The position numbers were made by a program, and so were the translations under genes. DNA of 64,000 nucleotides from Herbiconiux flava. Its GTDB lineage: Bacteria > Actinomycetota > Actinomycetes > Actinomycetales > Microbacteriaceae. The notes beneath the pieces are model-generated. The model ran no database searches. It was not told the origin of the DNA and worked only from the letters and a program-made list of their open reading frames with translations. Shown here piece after piece: positions 51,480-59,945 of this stretch (positions are counted from its first letter, which is position 1; each line of letters begins with the position of its first letter). The stretch covers positions 806,001 to 870,000 of the forward strand of contig NZ_JACCBM010000001.1 of assembly GCF_013409865.1 (NCBI RefSeq), in the 5' to 3' direction.

Positions 51480-53041
51480 CCGGCGTCGGAGGCGGCACGG
51501 AAGCCTCGGCCGCCTCGGCAGCCGCAGCCGACGCCGACGTCGACGTCCTCGTCATCGGAGGCGGGGCCGCCGGGCTCGTCACCGCTCTCCAGCTCGCGAA
51601 GCTCGGGCACACGGTGCACGTCGTCGAGGCGCGGGAGCGGCCGGGCGGCTTCGTCTCCGAGCACGAGCTGGCGGGCATCCGCCTCGACTCGGGGGCCGAG
51701 AGCTTCGCGACCCGAAAGGGCACGGTGGCCGCGCTGGCCGCCGAGGTGGGGCTCGGCGAGGACGTCGTGGCGCCGAACCGCGCCGGCGCGTGGGTGCGCT
51801 GGAACGGGGGCACCGCACCGCTGCCGGCAGCGGGCATCCTGGGCATCCCGGGGGTGCCGCTGGCCGTCGACGTGCGCCGGGTGATCGGCTGGGCCGGCAG
51901 CCTGCGCGCCTACCTCGACCGGCTGATGCCGCTCCTGCGCGTGCGTCCCGAGCACGATCTCGGCGACATCGTGCGCCGCCGGATGGGCCGCCGCGTGCTC
52001 GACCGGCTCGTCACCCCGGTGGTCGCGGGGGTGCACTCCGCCGACCCCTCCGACGTCGACGTGCGCACGGTCGCGCCCGGCCTGACCCAGGCGATGACGA
52101 CTCAGGGCTCGCTCTCGGGCGCCGTGATGGCGCTGCGCGAGCAGGCCCCGGCCGGCAGCCAGGTACAGGGCATCGTCGGCGGCATGCACCGGCTGGTCTC
52201 GGCGCTCCAGGAGCAGCTCGCCTTCTACGACGGCACGCTCGAGACGGGCACGCGGGTGGTCTCGCTGCAGCGGTCGGGCGAGGCCGAGCTCGACGAGGGG
52301 CCGGATGCGCGGCCGCTCTGGAGCGTCGAGCTCGCCCCCGCGACGGCACCCTCCGCACCGACCTCGACCGCACCGACCTCGACCGCACCCCCCGCCACAC
52401 CGGCGTCGCCCGAACCTCGCCGCGTCACGGCCCGGGCGCTCGTCGTGGCTGCGGGCTTCCGTCCCGCGCTCACCCTGCTGGCCGACGCCGGAGTCGCCGC
52501 ACTCCCCGCCGCGACGGCCTGGCCCGAGCCCGCCTCGGTCGCGATCGCGACCCTCGTGGTCGACGACGCCCGGCTCGACACCCACCCCCGCGGCACCGGC
52601 GTGCTCGTGGCGCCGGGCACCACCGGCGTCACCGCCAAGGCCCTCACCCACGCCACGGCCAAGTGGGCCTGGCTCGCCGCGCAGCTTCCGCCGCACCGCC
52701 ACGTGCTGCGCCTGAGCTACGGCCGCGGCGGCGAGACCCTGGTGGAGCCGGAGCTCGCCACCGTGGTCGCCGACGCGTCGACGCTGCTCGGCCTGCCGCT
52801 CTCCGTGGCCGACGTCGTCGATTCCGACCTCGTGCGCTGGGACGACTCGCTCGCCTTCGCGACCGTCGGCCACAAGGCGCGGGTCGCGCAGCTGTCGGAG
52901 GCCGTGGCGGCCGTGCCGGGCCTGGACGTCGTGGGCGCCTGGGTGTCGGGCACGGGGCTCGCGGCGACCGTCGAGCAGGCGAAGGCCACCGCATCCGGGA
53001 TCGCCGCCGAGCTGCGCGGCGACCCCCGCCTGCCCCGCTAG
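51476..53041 (+). CDS. hemG: coproporphyrinogen III/protoporphyrinogen oxidase (HemY/CgoX type)
   Basis: In Actinomycetota this FAD enzyme oxidises coproporphyrinogen III to coproporphyrin III, the step before ferrochelatase. The 521-residue product has the FAD dinucleotide fold IGGGAAGL, the ARERPGGFV segment and the C-terminal FAD-binding GAWVSGTGLAATVEQAK. An Ala/Pro/Thr-rich insertion (about residues 284-320) contains a duplicated PTSTA segment encoded by 15-bp tandem repeats. ATGA overlap with hemE. The symbol hemY or cgoX is also used for this family. Confidence 0.93.
   Translation: MTGVGGGTEASAASAAAADADVDVLVIGGGAAGLVTALQLAKLGHTVHVVEARERPGGFVSEHELAGIRLDSGAESFATRKGTVAALAAEVGLGEDVVAPNRAGAWVRWNGGTAPLPAAGILGIPGVPLAVDVRRVIGWAGSLRAYLDRLMPLLRVRPEHDLGDIVRRRMGRRVLDRLVTPVVAGVHSADPSDVDVRTVAPGLTQAMTTQGSLSGAVMALREQAPAGSQVQGIVGGMHRLVSALQEQLAFYDGTLETGTRVVSLQRSGEAELDEGPDARPLWSVELAPATAPSAPTSTAPTSTAPPATPASPEPRRVTARALVVAAGFRPALTLLADAGVAALPAATAWPEPASVAIATLVVDDARLDTHPRGTGVLVAPGTTGVTAKALTHATAKWAWLAAQLPPHRHVLRLSYGRGGETLVEPELATVVADASTLLGLPLSVADVVDSDLVRWDDSLAFATVGHKARVAQLSEAVAAVPGLDVVGAWVSGTGLAATVEQAKATASGIAAELRGDPRLPR
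52355..52384 (+). repeat. 15-bp in-frame tandem repeat in the oxidase gene
   Basis: GCACCGACCTCGACC occurs twice in tandem (52355-52369, 52370-52384) and encodes APTST twice within a low-complexity insertion. Confidence 0.85.
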
Positions 53042-53136
53042 AGGCGCCGGAGCCGCCGCCGACCGTGCCCATGCGGGTGCGGGACGGGGGGACTACGCTT
53101 TGGAGCACCCTGTCCCCGACCCATCGGAGTTCACAC

Positions 53137-53580
53137 ATGCGCGGAAAGATCATCTTCGTCGTCGGGCTGGGCACGGGCTACGTGCTCGGCACCAAGGCCG
53201 GTCGCGAGCGCTACGAGCAGATCAAGGCGGGAGCCGACAAGGTCTGGAGCATGCCCGCCGTGCAGTCGGGCGTGGCGAAGGTGCAGGAGTTCGCCGGCGC
53301 CCGCGTCGACACCGTCAAGGTCGAGCTGTCGAAGAAGGCGCGCAAGGCGCTCGCCGCATTCATCGGGCGCGAGCCGCTGGACCGCCCCTCGCAGAGCCCC
53401 GCCGCCGCCAAGGCCGGATCGACCGCGCCCCGCCCGCCGGCCGCGAAGCCGGTCGAGTCGCCCTCCGCCGAGGCCAGCACGGCCGCCGCGAAGCCGGCCA
53501 GCGCCGCCACCGCCAAGCCCGCCGCGAAGAAGCCGGCCACGAAGCCCAGCACCTCCACCACCCAGCCCTCCGACGACTAG
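53137..53580 (+). CDS. YtxH-like membrane-associated protein with Lys/Ala/Pro tail
   Basis: A 147-residue protein that begins MRGKIIFVVGLGTGYVLG, a short hydrophobic N-terminal segment followed by TKAGRERYEQIKAGADKVW, a pattern seen in YtxH-like and related actinobacterial proteins. The second half is an Ala/Pro/Lys/Ser-rich low-complexity tail reminiscent of histone-like tails. Function unknown. It lies 95 bp after the oxidase gene; TACGCT at 53093-53098 could be its own -10. The holin-like gene follows 21 bp downstream. Confidence 0.75.
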   Translation: MRGKIIFVVGLGTGYVLGTKAGRERYEQIKAGADKVWSMPAVQSGVAKVQEFAGARVDTVKVELSKKARKALAAFIGREPLDRPSQSPAAAKAGSTAPRPPAAKPVESPSAEASTAAAKPASAATAKPAAKKPATKPSTSTTQPSDD

Positions 53581-53601
53581 ACGACCAGAAGGACGCCGAT
53601 C

Positions 53602-54006
53602 GTGACCGAAGAACGCGACAAGAAGGCCCGACGCTCGCTCGTCTCGCTGCTGGCCGAGCTGCCCACTCTCATCATCCAGCTGCTGAAGGACGAGCTCGAG
53701 AACTTCAAGCGCGAGATCACCGCCAAGCTCGCGAAGCTCGGCATCGGAGTCGGCCTGTTCGTCGCAGCAGCCCTGCTGGCGTTCTTCGCCTTCGCCACCC
53801 TCATCGCGGCCGCCGTGCTCGGCATCGCCACCGCCCTTCCGGCATGGCTCTCGGCGCTGATCGTCGGCGTCGCCCTGCTGCTGATCGCGGGCATCCTGGT
53901 GCTCGTCGGCATGCGGTCGCTGAAGAAGGGCCTGCCGCCCGTGCCGGAGCAGACCATCGAGAGTCTGAAGAAAGACGTCAACACGGTGAAGGGGCTCGGC
54001 CAGTGA
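53602..54006 (+). CDS. phage-holin-superfamily-III-like membrane protein (DUF1469 type)
   Basis: A 134-residue protein: amphipathic N-terminal region (SLLAELPTLIIQLLKDELENF), then two membrane helices (about 48-72 and 80-104) and a Lys-rich tail. This is the actinobacterial 'phage holin family' type; despite the name, these are chromosomal genes without lysis function shown. GTG start after AGAAGGACG. Overlaps the DUF3618 gene by 4 bp (GTGA). Confidence 0.85.
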   Translation: MTEERDKKARRSLVSLLAELPTLIIQLLKDELENFKREITAKLAKLGIGVGLFVAAALLAFFAFATLIAAAVLGIATALPAWLSALIVGVALLLIAGILVLVGMRSLKKGLPPVPEQTIESLKKDVNTVKGLGQ

Positions 54007-54296
54007 GCGACGCGGCCGTGTCGAAGCCGTCGGCGAAGGCCCCCGCCGAGCGCAGCACGCCGGCGCTGCACGCCGACATCCAGAAGACCCGGGACGACCT
54101 CCGTTCGACGCTCGACGCGATCGAGTTCAAGCTGAACGTCCCCAAGCAGGCGCGTCACGCGGCGCACCGGCTGAAGAGCCGCTTCAACCGGCTCCGCGCC
54201 GAGAATCCCGTCGCGGTCTACGCGGGCATCGGCGGCGCCGTCGTGGTGCTGGCCGGTGTGGCCGTTCTCGGCTTCCGCTCCGCTTCGAAGGGGTAG
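54003..54296 (+). CDS. DUF3618 small membrane protein
   Basis: A 97-residue protein with the DUF3618 core ADIQKTRDDLRSTLDAIEFKL (about 24-44), a basic helix, and one C-terminal membrane helix (VAVYAGIGGAVVVLAGVAVLG). GTG at 54003 overlaps the holin-like stop. DUF3618 and DUF1469 genes frequently occur together in Actinomycetota; the role is unknown. hemQ begins 113 bp later. Confidence 0.82.
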   Translation: MSDAAVSKPSAKAPAERSTPALHADIQKTRDDLRSTLDAIEFKLNVPKQARHAAHRLKSRFNRLRAENPVAVYAGIGGAVVVLAGVAVLGFRSASKG

Positions 54297-54409
54297 CGTT
54301 GTAGTCGAGGCCCGGGCATCCGCTCGCCCCGGCCCGTCTGAACCGGTGCCGAACCGGTCGTACGGGCGCGCCACAGCCTCGCGTACCGCCCGCGAAACGA
54401 AGAGGGATC

Positions 54410-55147
54410 ATGACTGACCCGACAGTCCGAACCGACGAGACCACCCGCGACGTCGAGGACTCGGAGGAGGTGCCCGCGCTCGGCTACACGCTCTGGGCGG
54501 TGCTCCGCCGCAACCCCGACCGGGCGCTGGTGCTCGACGGCAGCGAGGTGCCGGATGCGGTGGCCGAGCTCGATGCGGCCGTCGCGACGATCGAGGCCGA
54601 GGACGTCATGCTCCGCGGCTTCTACGACGTCTCCGGCCTCCGCTCCGACGCCGACGTCATGGTCTGGCTGCACGGCAGCGTTCCCGAGACCCTGCAGTGG
54701 GCGCTCCGTCAGCTGCGACGCACGCAGCTGTTCACCCCGCTGCTTCCGACCTGGAACGCGATGGGCGTGCACCGCGACGCCGAGTTCTCGTCGAACCACC
54801 TGCCCGCGTTCATGCGCGGGAAGGAGCCCCGCGGGTGGGTGACGGTCTACCCGTTCGTGCGCTCGTACGACTGGTACATCCTGCCCGAGGAGGAGCGGCG
54901 TGCGATGCTCGCCGACCACGGCCGCAAGGGCGGTGCGTTCCGCTCGGTGCTCGCCAACACGGTGGCCTCCTTCGCCCTGGGCGACTACGAGTGGATCCTG
55001 GCGCTCGAGGACGACGAGCTCACGAACCTGGTCGACATGATGCGAGCTCTCCGCCAGACCGAGGCGCGGCGGCACGTGCGCGAAGAGGTGCCGTTCTACA
55101 CGGGCCGGCGCATCGACGCCGCCGAGATCGTCGAGGTGCTCCAGTGA
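54410..55147 (+). CDS. hemQ: coproheme decarboxylase HemQ (ChdC)
   Basis: HemQ converts coproheme to heme b by two oxidative decarboxylations, the last step of the coproporphyrin-dependent pathway. The 245-residue product has the chlorite-dismutase-family fold with YPFVRSYDWYILPEEERR (catalytic Tyr in WYILP) and the proximal heme histidine in LADHGRKGG. ATG start with AAGAGGGATC. Its end overlaps the ferrochelatase gene by 4 bp. Confidence 0.96.
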   Translation: MTDPTVRTDETTRDVEDSEEVPALGYTLWAVLRRNPDRALVLDGSEVPDAVAELDAAVATIEAEDVMLRGFYDVSGLRSDADVMVWLHGSVPETLQWALRQLRRTQLFTPLLPTWNAMGVHRDAEFSSNHLPAFMRGKEPRGWVTVYPFVRSYDWYILPEEERRAMLADHGRKGGAFRSVLANTVASFALGDYEWILALEDDELTNLVDMMRALRQTEARRHVREEVPFYTGRRIDAAEIVEVLQ

Positions 55148-56343
55148 CCCTGTCCTCCGAAGCCGCACCGGTGGTGCGCAACGCGAGCCCCGCCGCGGCC
55201 GCCGGGCCCGAGCACGTCTCGGAGCCCACGGCGTACGACGCCATCCTGCTCGCCTCCTTCGGCGGGCCGGAGGGGCAGGACGACGTCATCCCCTTCCTCC
55301 GCAACGTCACGCGCGGCCGGGGCATCCCCGACGAGCGCCTCGAGGAGGTCGCGCACCACTACCGCGCCTTCGGCGGCGTCAGCCCGATCAACGCGCAGAA
55401 CCGGTCGCTCAAGGCGGCGCTCGAGGCCGAGCTCGCCACCCGCGGCATCGACCTGCCCGTGCTCTGGGGCAACCGCAACTGGGACCCCTACCTCCCCTCG
55501 GTGCTGAAAGAGGCGGATGCGCGGGGGCTGCGCACCCTGATCGCCGTCGCCACCAGTGCCTACAGCTCGTACAGCTCGTGCCGCCAGTACCGCGAGGACT
55601 TCGCCATGGCGCTCGACGAGACCGGCCTCGCGTCGACCATGACGATCGACAAGGTGCGCCAGTTCTTCGACCACCCCGGATTCGTGCAGCCGTTCATCGA
55701 CGGCCTGTCGGCGGCCCTCACCGGCATCCGGGAGAAGTTCGACGACATCGACCTGGCGACCGAGGTGGAGGTGCTGTTCAGCACGCACTCCATCCCGAGC
55801 GCCGACGCCGAGCGCTCCGGGCCCTCGTTCCGCGAGCTCGGGCCCGAGGGCGCCTATGCAGCCCAGCACAAGGCGGTGGCCGAGGTCGTGCTGATGGCGG
55901 CGACGTCCGGGCTCGAGGGCCAGCCCGACGTGCCGTGGCAGCTGGTCTACCAGTCGCGCTCCGGCCCGCCCACGCAGCCGTGGCTGGAGCCCGACATCAA
56001 CGACGCGATCGCCGAGCTGCCGGCCCGCGGCATCCGGGCCGTGGTGATCGTGCCACTCGGCTTCGTCAGCGACCACATGGAGGTCATGTGGGACCTCGAC
56101 AACGAGGCGCTGGAGAGCTGCGCCGAGCACGGCCTGTACGGCGTGCGCACCCCCACGCCCGGCGTCGACCCGGCCTACGTGGCCGGTCTCGTCGACCTGG
56201 TGATCGAGCGCATCGAGGGCACGCCGGCCGCATCGCGGCCCCATGTCACCGAGCTCGGCCCGTGGTACGACGTGTGCCGTCCGGGCTGCTGCGAGAACGT
56301 GCGGCTCGGCTTCAAGCCGGCCGTCTCGGGGCTCGCTCCCTGA
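55144..56343 (+). CDS. hemH: ferrochelatase (coproporphyrin type, CpfC)
   Basis: Inserts Fe(II) into coproporphyrin III to give coproheme, which HemQ then decarboxylates. The 399-residue product has ILLASFGGPEGQDDV, the AVATSAYSSYSSCRQYRED segment, the catalytic histidine in FSTHSIP and the late acidic GFVSDHMEVMWDLDNE. The Cys in SSCRQY with C-terminal CRPGCC matches the ligands of the [2Fe-2S] cluster of actinobacterial ferrochelatases. The N-terminus has a non-conserved ~30-residue extension. GTG start overlaps hemQ (GTGA). Confidence 0.96.
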   Translation: MTLSSEAAPVVRNASPAAAAGPEHVSEPTAYDAILLASFGGPEGQDDVIPFLRNVTRGRGIPDERLEEVAHHYRAFGGVSPINAQNRSLKAALEAELATRGIDLPVLWGNRNWDPYLPSVLKEADARGLRTLIAVATSAYSSYSSCRQYREDFAMALDETGLASTMTIDKVRQFFDHPGFVQPFIDGLSAALTGIREKFDDIDLATEVEVLFSTHSIPSADAERSGPSFRELGPEGAYAAQHKAVAEVVLMAATSGLEGQPDVPWQLVYQSRSGPPTQPWLEPDINDAIAELPARGIRAVVIVPLGFVSDHMEVMWDLDNEALESCAEHGLYGVRTPTPGVDPAYVAGLVDLVIERIEGTPAASRPHVTELGPWYDVCRPGCCENVRLGFKPAVSGLAP

Positions 56344-56392
56344 GCCGGGCCGCAGTCGCATCAACAGAGGTATGTAAGGAACAGCAGTCATC

Positions 56393-57373
56393 GTGAGTAG
56401 CAAGCTTCGGGTCGCGACGCGAGGGAGCGCCCTCGCGCGCGCCCAGACGGGCCACGTCGTCGCGGCGCTCGTCGAGGCCACCGGCATCGAGGTCGAGACG
56501 GTCATCATCACCTCGGAGGGCGACCGCTCGAAGGAGTCGCTGGCGTCGCTCGGCGGCACCGGCGTCTTCGCCAGCGCCCTGCGCGAGGCGCTCGTCGCCG
56601 GCGACTGCGACATGATCGTGCACTCGCTGAAAGACCTGCCGACGGCCCGCTACGACGGGCTCGTGATCGGCGCGGTGCCGCTCCGCGAGGATCCGCGCGA
56701 CGTGCTCTGCGCCCGCGACGGACTCACCCTCGACGAACTGCCCGAGGGCGCCCGCGTCGGTACGGGGTCGCCCCGCCGGGTGGCCCAGCTGCTGGCGCTC
56801 CGGCCCGACCTCACGGTGGTCGACATCCGCGGCAACGTCGACACGCGGCTCGGCCGCGTGCGCGACGGCGATCTCGACGCCGTGGTGCTGGCGTCAGCGG
56901 GGCTCACCAGGCTCGATAGGCTAGACGCAGCATCCGAGATCTTCGCCCTCGACCTCTGGCCGACGGCGCCAGGGCAGGGTGCCCTCGCGATCGAGACCCG
57001 AGAGGGAGACAGCATTCCCGAGTTGCTCAGCATCGAACACCCGCCGACGCGCACGGCCGTGCTCGCCGAGCGCTCGGTGCTGGCCGCCCTCGAGGCCGGC
57101 TGCGCCGCGCCGATCGGCGCCACGGCGACCGTCTCGGGCGACGAGCTGACGCTCGCGGCCACGGTCTACCAGGCCGACGGGGCCGTCGAGCTCGGCTGCG
57201 AGCGGTCGGCGCGACTGCTCGGAGACGACATCCACGTGGCGTCGCTGCTCGGCGAGGCCGTGGCGCGACAGCTGCTCGACGACGGCGCGGCCGAGCTCGC
57301 ACCCGTGGGCCCTTCGGCCGACGGCGGAGCCGACCCCACCACCGCCGCACGCTGGCCGGGCGGCACCGAATGA
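56393..57373 (+). CDS. hemC: hydroxymethylbilane synthase (porphobilinogen deaminase)
   Basis: Polymerises four porphobilinogens into hydroxymethylbilane. The 326-residue product has RVATRGSALARAQTGHV, the VHSLKDLPT motif and the cysteine that carries the dipyrromethane cofactor in EAGCAAPIGA (about residue 236). GTG start; AAGGA lies 12 bp upstream, a rather long spacing. Overlaps hemD by 4 bp. Confidence 0.97.
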   Translation: MSSKLRVATRGSALARAQTGHVVAALVEATGIEVETVIITSEGDRSKESLASLGGTGVFASALREALVAGDCDMIVHSLKDLPTARYDGLVIGAVPLREDPRDVLCARDGLTLDELPEGARVGTGSPRRVAQLLALRPDLTVVDIRGNVDTRLGRVRDGDLDAVVLASAGLTRLDRLDAASEIFALDLWPTAPGQGALAIETREGDSIPELLSIEHPPTRTAVLAERSVLAALEAGCAAPIGATATVSGDELTLAATVYQADGAVELGCERSARLLGDDIHVASLLGEAVARQLLDDGAAELAPVGPSADGGADPTTAARWPGGTE

Positions 57374-58164
57374 CGGCCTGGGCGCAGCGGCCGCTCGGCG
57401 GCTGGCGCATCCTCGTTCCGCGCGGGGGCCCCTGGGGCCACGGCGTCGCGGCCGATCTGCGAGCCGTCGGAGCCAAGCCGATCGTCGCCCCCATGATCAA
57501 CTTCGCGCCCACCGAGGACGACGAGACCCTGCAGCGGGCGCTGCAGGCGCTCGCGGCCGGGCGCTTCGACTGGCTCACCATGACCAGTGCCACCACGGTC
57601 GACGTGCTCACCGCGCACCAGGCCGTCGTGCCGCCGGAGACGCACATCGCGGCGGTCGGCGAGACCACCGCGGCCGCGCTGTCGGCGGCCGGCTACAAGG
57701 TCGACCTGGTTCCGCCGGAGGACAACTCGGCGGCCGGTCTGCTGCGCGAGCTCAAGCGCTTCGAGCAGTTCGGGCCCGAGCTCAAGGTGCTGACGCTGCG
57801 CAGCGACATCGCCAAGCCGGTGCTCACCGAGGGGCTGATCGCCCGCGGTCACACCGTGGAGTCGGTCGTGGCGTACCGCACGGTCGGCGTCGCCGTCGAT
57901 CCGCAGATCCGCACCGACGTGGCCGAGGGATCGATCGACGCGATCTTCGTGACCTCGGGGTCGGTGGCCGAGCAGGTGCAGCTGCAGCTCGGGCCGATCC
58001 CGTCGTCGACGCTCGTGGCGGCCATCGGTCCGCGCACGGCCGAGGACGCCCGCGCCTACGGGCTGCGGGTCGACGTGATCGCGAAGGGCCGTTCGGCCGA
58101 GTCGCTGATCAACGCGGTGATCGAGGTCGCCAAGTCGCGCCGAGCGGCCGACGACGACGACTGA
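57370..58164 (+). CDS. hemD: uroporphyrinogen-III synthase
   Basis: Cyclises hydroxymethylbilane with inversion of ring D to uroporphyrinogen III. The 264-residue product has the two-domain HemD architecture with weakly conserved motifs LVPRGGPWG-like start, WLTMTSATTVDVL, AVGETTAAAL and the second-domain IFVTSGSVAEQ and AAIGPRTAEDA. HemD is poorly conserved, so identification rests on these motifs and on the 4-bp overlap with hemC. Confidence 0.93.
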   Translation: MTAWAQRPLGGWRILVPRGGPWGHGVAADLRAVGAKPIVAPMINFAPTEDDETLQRALQALAAGRFDWLTMTSATTVDVLTAHQAVVPPETHIAAVGETTAAALSAAGYKVDLVPPEDNSAAGLLRELKRFEQFGPELKVLTLRSDIAKPVLTEGLIARGHTVESVVAYRTVGVAVDPQIRTDVAEGSIDAIFVTSGSVAEQVQLQLGPIPSSTLVAAIGPRTAEDARAYGLRVDVIAKGRSAESLINAVIEVAKSRRAADDDD

Positions 58165-58222
58165 TCAGGCGTCACCCGCTCGGTGATCGACCGTGAGGCG
58201 CTCGTCCGGCCCGTCCGCCCTC

Positions 58223-58870
58223 TCAGCGCGGCCAGTCCGGCCGGAACTGCACGCTGATGCGCGGCCCCACCGCCTGCTTCGTCTTGAGGATGGCGTGCTC
58301 GTGGGTGCGCTGGCAGCTGCCGCCCATGACGATGAGGTCGCCGTGGCCCACGGGGAACCGCAGCGTCTCACCCACCGCCCGGCCGTTCACGGGCTTCGGC
58401 CGCACCGACAGCGTGCGCGCCGCCCCCACCGACACGATCGCCACCATGGTGTCGCGGTCGATGGTGCGCCCCACGCGGTCGCCGTGCCAGGCCACGCTGT
58501 CGCCGCCCGTGCGGTAGAAGCACAGCCCGGCCGTCTCGAACACCTGGCCCGGAGGGCGCCCGTAGTGGTCGTTCAGAGCATCCTGCGCGCGCGTCAGCAC
58601 CAGGTCGGGGTAGAGCGACCCCACCCCGAAGCGCGAGACGAGCCGCGGCACGTCGACCACCCGGTCGTACATCTCGCGCTTGTCGGCCTGCCACGGTACG
58701 TCGACCGCGAGCCGCTCGAACAGCGCGTCGGAGTTCGTGACCCAGCCCGGCCGCAGATCGACCCAGGCCCCGTCGCCGAGCATCGTGCGCTCGACCGTGC
58801 CTCCCAGCGGCTCGAGCCCGGGGTCGGCGTCGAGGTCGTCGAAGAGCGAGGTCTGGAAGTCGATATTCAT
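58223..58870 (-). CDS. AlkB-like 2-oxoglutarate/Fe(II) dioxygenase
   Basis: AlkB-family enzymes oxidatively remove alkyl groups from nucleic acid bases. The 215-residue product has the iron motif HxD in AWHGD (H129, D131), the distal histidine in RTHEH (H190 or H192) and the oxoglutarate arginines in GPRISVQFR (R204, R210). The layout resembles ALKBH2/3-like bacterial proteins. The ATG is supported by TAGGGT (58877-58882) ending 6 bases upstream (leaderless). It is on the opposite strand inside the heme cluster. Confidence 0.92.
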   Translation of the reverse strand: MNIDFQTSLFDDLDADPGLEPLGGTVERTMLGDGAWVDLRPGWVTNSDALFERLAVDVPWQADKREMYDRVVDVPRLVSRFGVGSLYPDLVLTRAQDALNDHYGRPPGQVFETAGLCFYRTGGDSVAWHGDRVGRTIDRDTMVAIVSVGAARTLSVRPKPVNGRAVGETLRFPVGHGDLIVMGGSCQRTHEHAILKTKQAVGPRISVQFRPDWPR

Positions 58871-58876
58871 GCTGCA

Positions 58877-58882
58877 ACCCTA
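58877..58882 (-). promoter_or_regulatory. -10 element for leaderless AlkB-like gene
   Basis: TAGGGT on the minus strand, 6 bases before the ATG at 58870. Confidence 0.55.
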
Positions 58883-58949
58883 TCCAGATTCGAACATGTG
58901 TTCTAGTCGTCCGGCATCGATCCAGCCTGGCCGATCTAAGCTGGAGGTC

Positions 58950-59945
58950 ATGAACTCCGGCTCCTTCCCCGAGATCCGACCGCGCCGGCTGCGCGGCACC
59001 CCGGCGCTCCGGCGCCTGGTCGCCGAGACCCGCATCGACCCCGCTCAGCTGGTGCTCCCGCTCTTCGTGCGCGACGACGTCGACGCCCCCGTTCCGCTGA
59101 ACTCCATGCCCGGTGTGCTGCAGCACACCTTCGACAGCCTGCGCGGCGCGGTCGCCGAGGCGGCCGAGGTCGGGCTCGGCGGCGTGATGCTCTTCGGCGT
59201 GCCCGCCGACGCCGACAAGGACGCGGTGGGCACCGCCGCCACCGATCCCGACGGCGTGCTGAACGCCGCCACCCGCATCGCGGTCGAGGAGGCCGGCGAC
59301 GCCCTCGTCGTGCAGACCGACCTCTGCCTCGACGAGTTCACCGACCACGGCCACTGCGGCGTGCTGGATGCGCGGGGAGCCGTCGACAACGACGCCACCC
59401 TCGTGCGCTACCGCGACATGGCCCTCGAGCAGGCCCGCGCCGGCAGCCACCTGCTCGGCCTCTCGGGGATGATGGACGGCCAGGTCGCGGCGGTGCGCGA
59501 CGCGCTCGACGGCGAGGGCTTCCAGGACGTGGCGATCCTCGCCTACGCCGCCAAGTACGCCTCGGCGTTCTACGGACCGTTCCGCGAGGCCGTCGGCTCG
59601 ACCCTCCGCGGCGACCGCAAGACGTACCAGCTCGACCCGGCGAACCGCCGCGAGGGTCTGCGCGAGGCCGTGCTCGACGTCGAGGAGGGCGCCGACATCG
59701 TCATGGTGAAGCCGGCCCTCAGCTACCTCGACCTCGTGGCCGACGTGTCCGCGACGGTGCCCGTACCCGTCTGGGCGTACCAGGTGTCGGGGGAGTACGC
59801 CATGATCGAGGCGGCGGCCGCCAACGGCTGGATCGACCGGGAGCGAGCGATCCTCGAGTCCCTCACGAGCATCCGTCGCGCGGGCGCCGAGGCCGTGCTC
59901 ACCTACTGGGCGGTCGAGGTCGCCCGAACCCTGAAGGGCCTGTGA
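58950..59945 (+). CDS. hemB: porphobilinogen synthase (delta-aminolevulinate dehydratase)
   Basis: Condenses two aminolevulinates to porphobilinogen. The 331-residue product has the Schiff-base lysine in [10 protein letters not shown] and another active-site lysine in [14 protein letters not shown]. The metal loop is [15 protein letters not shown]: two of the three zinc cysteines remain but the middle position is Asp, intermediate between zinc- and magnesium-type enzymes. ATG 58950 is preceded both by GGAGG and by TAAGCT (58937-58942) at leaderless spacing. Overlaps hemL by 4 bp. Confidence 0.96.
   Translation: MNSGSFPEIRPRRLRGTPALRRLVAETRIDPAQLVLPLFVRDDVDAPVPLNSMPGVLQHTFDSLRGAVAEAAEVGLGGVMLFGVPADADKDAVGTAATDPDGVLNAATRIAVEEAGDALVVQTDLCLDEFTDHGHCGVLDARGAVDNDATLVRYRDMALEQARAGSHLLGLSGMMDGQVAAVRDALDGEGFQDVAILAYAAKYASAFYGPFREAVGSTLRGDRKTYQLDPANRREGLREAVLDVEEGADIVMVKPALSYLDLVADVSATVPVPVWAYQVSGEYAMIEAAAANGWIDRERAILESLTSIRRAGAEAVLTYWAVEVARTLKGL

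Noticed and set aside
53602..54006. Holin-like protein as a sign of prophage
   Set aside because: No other phage gene is near; the family is a common chromosomal one paired with DUF3618.
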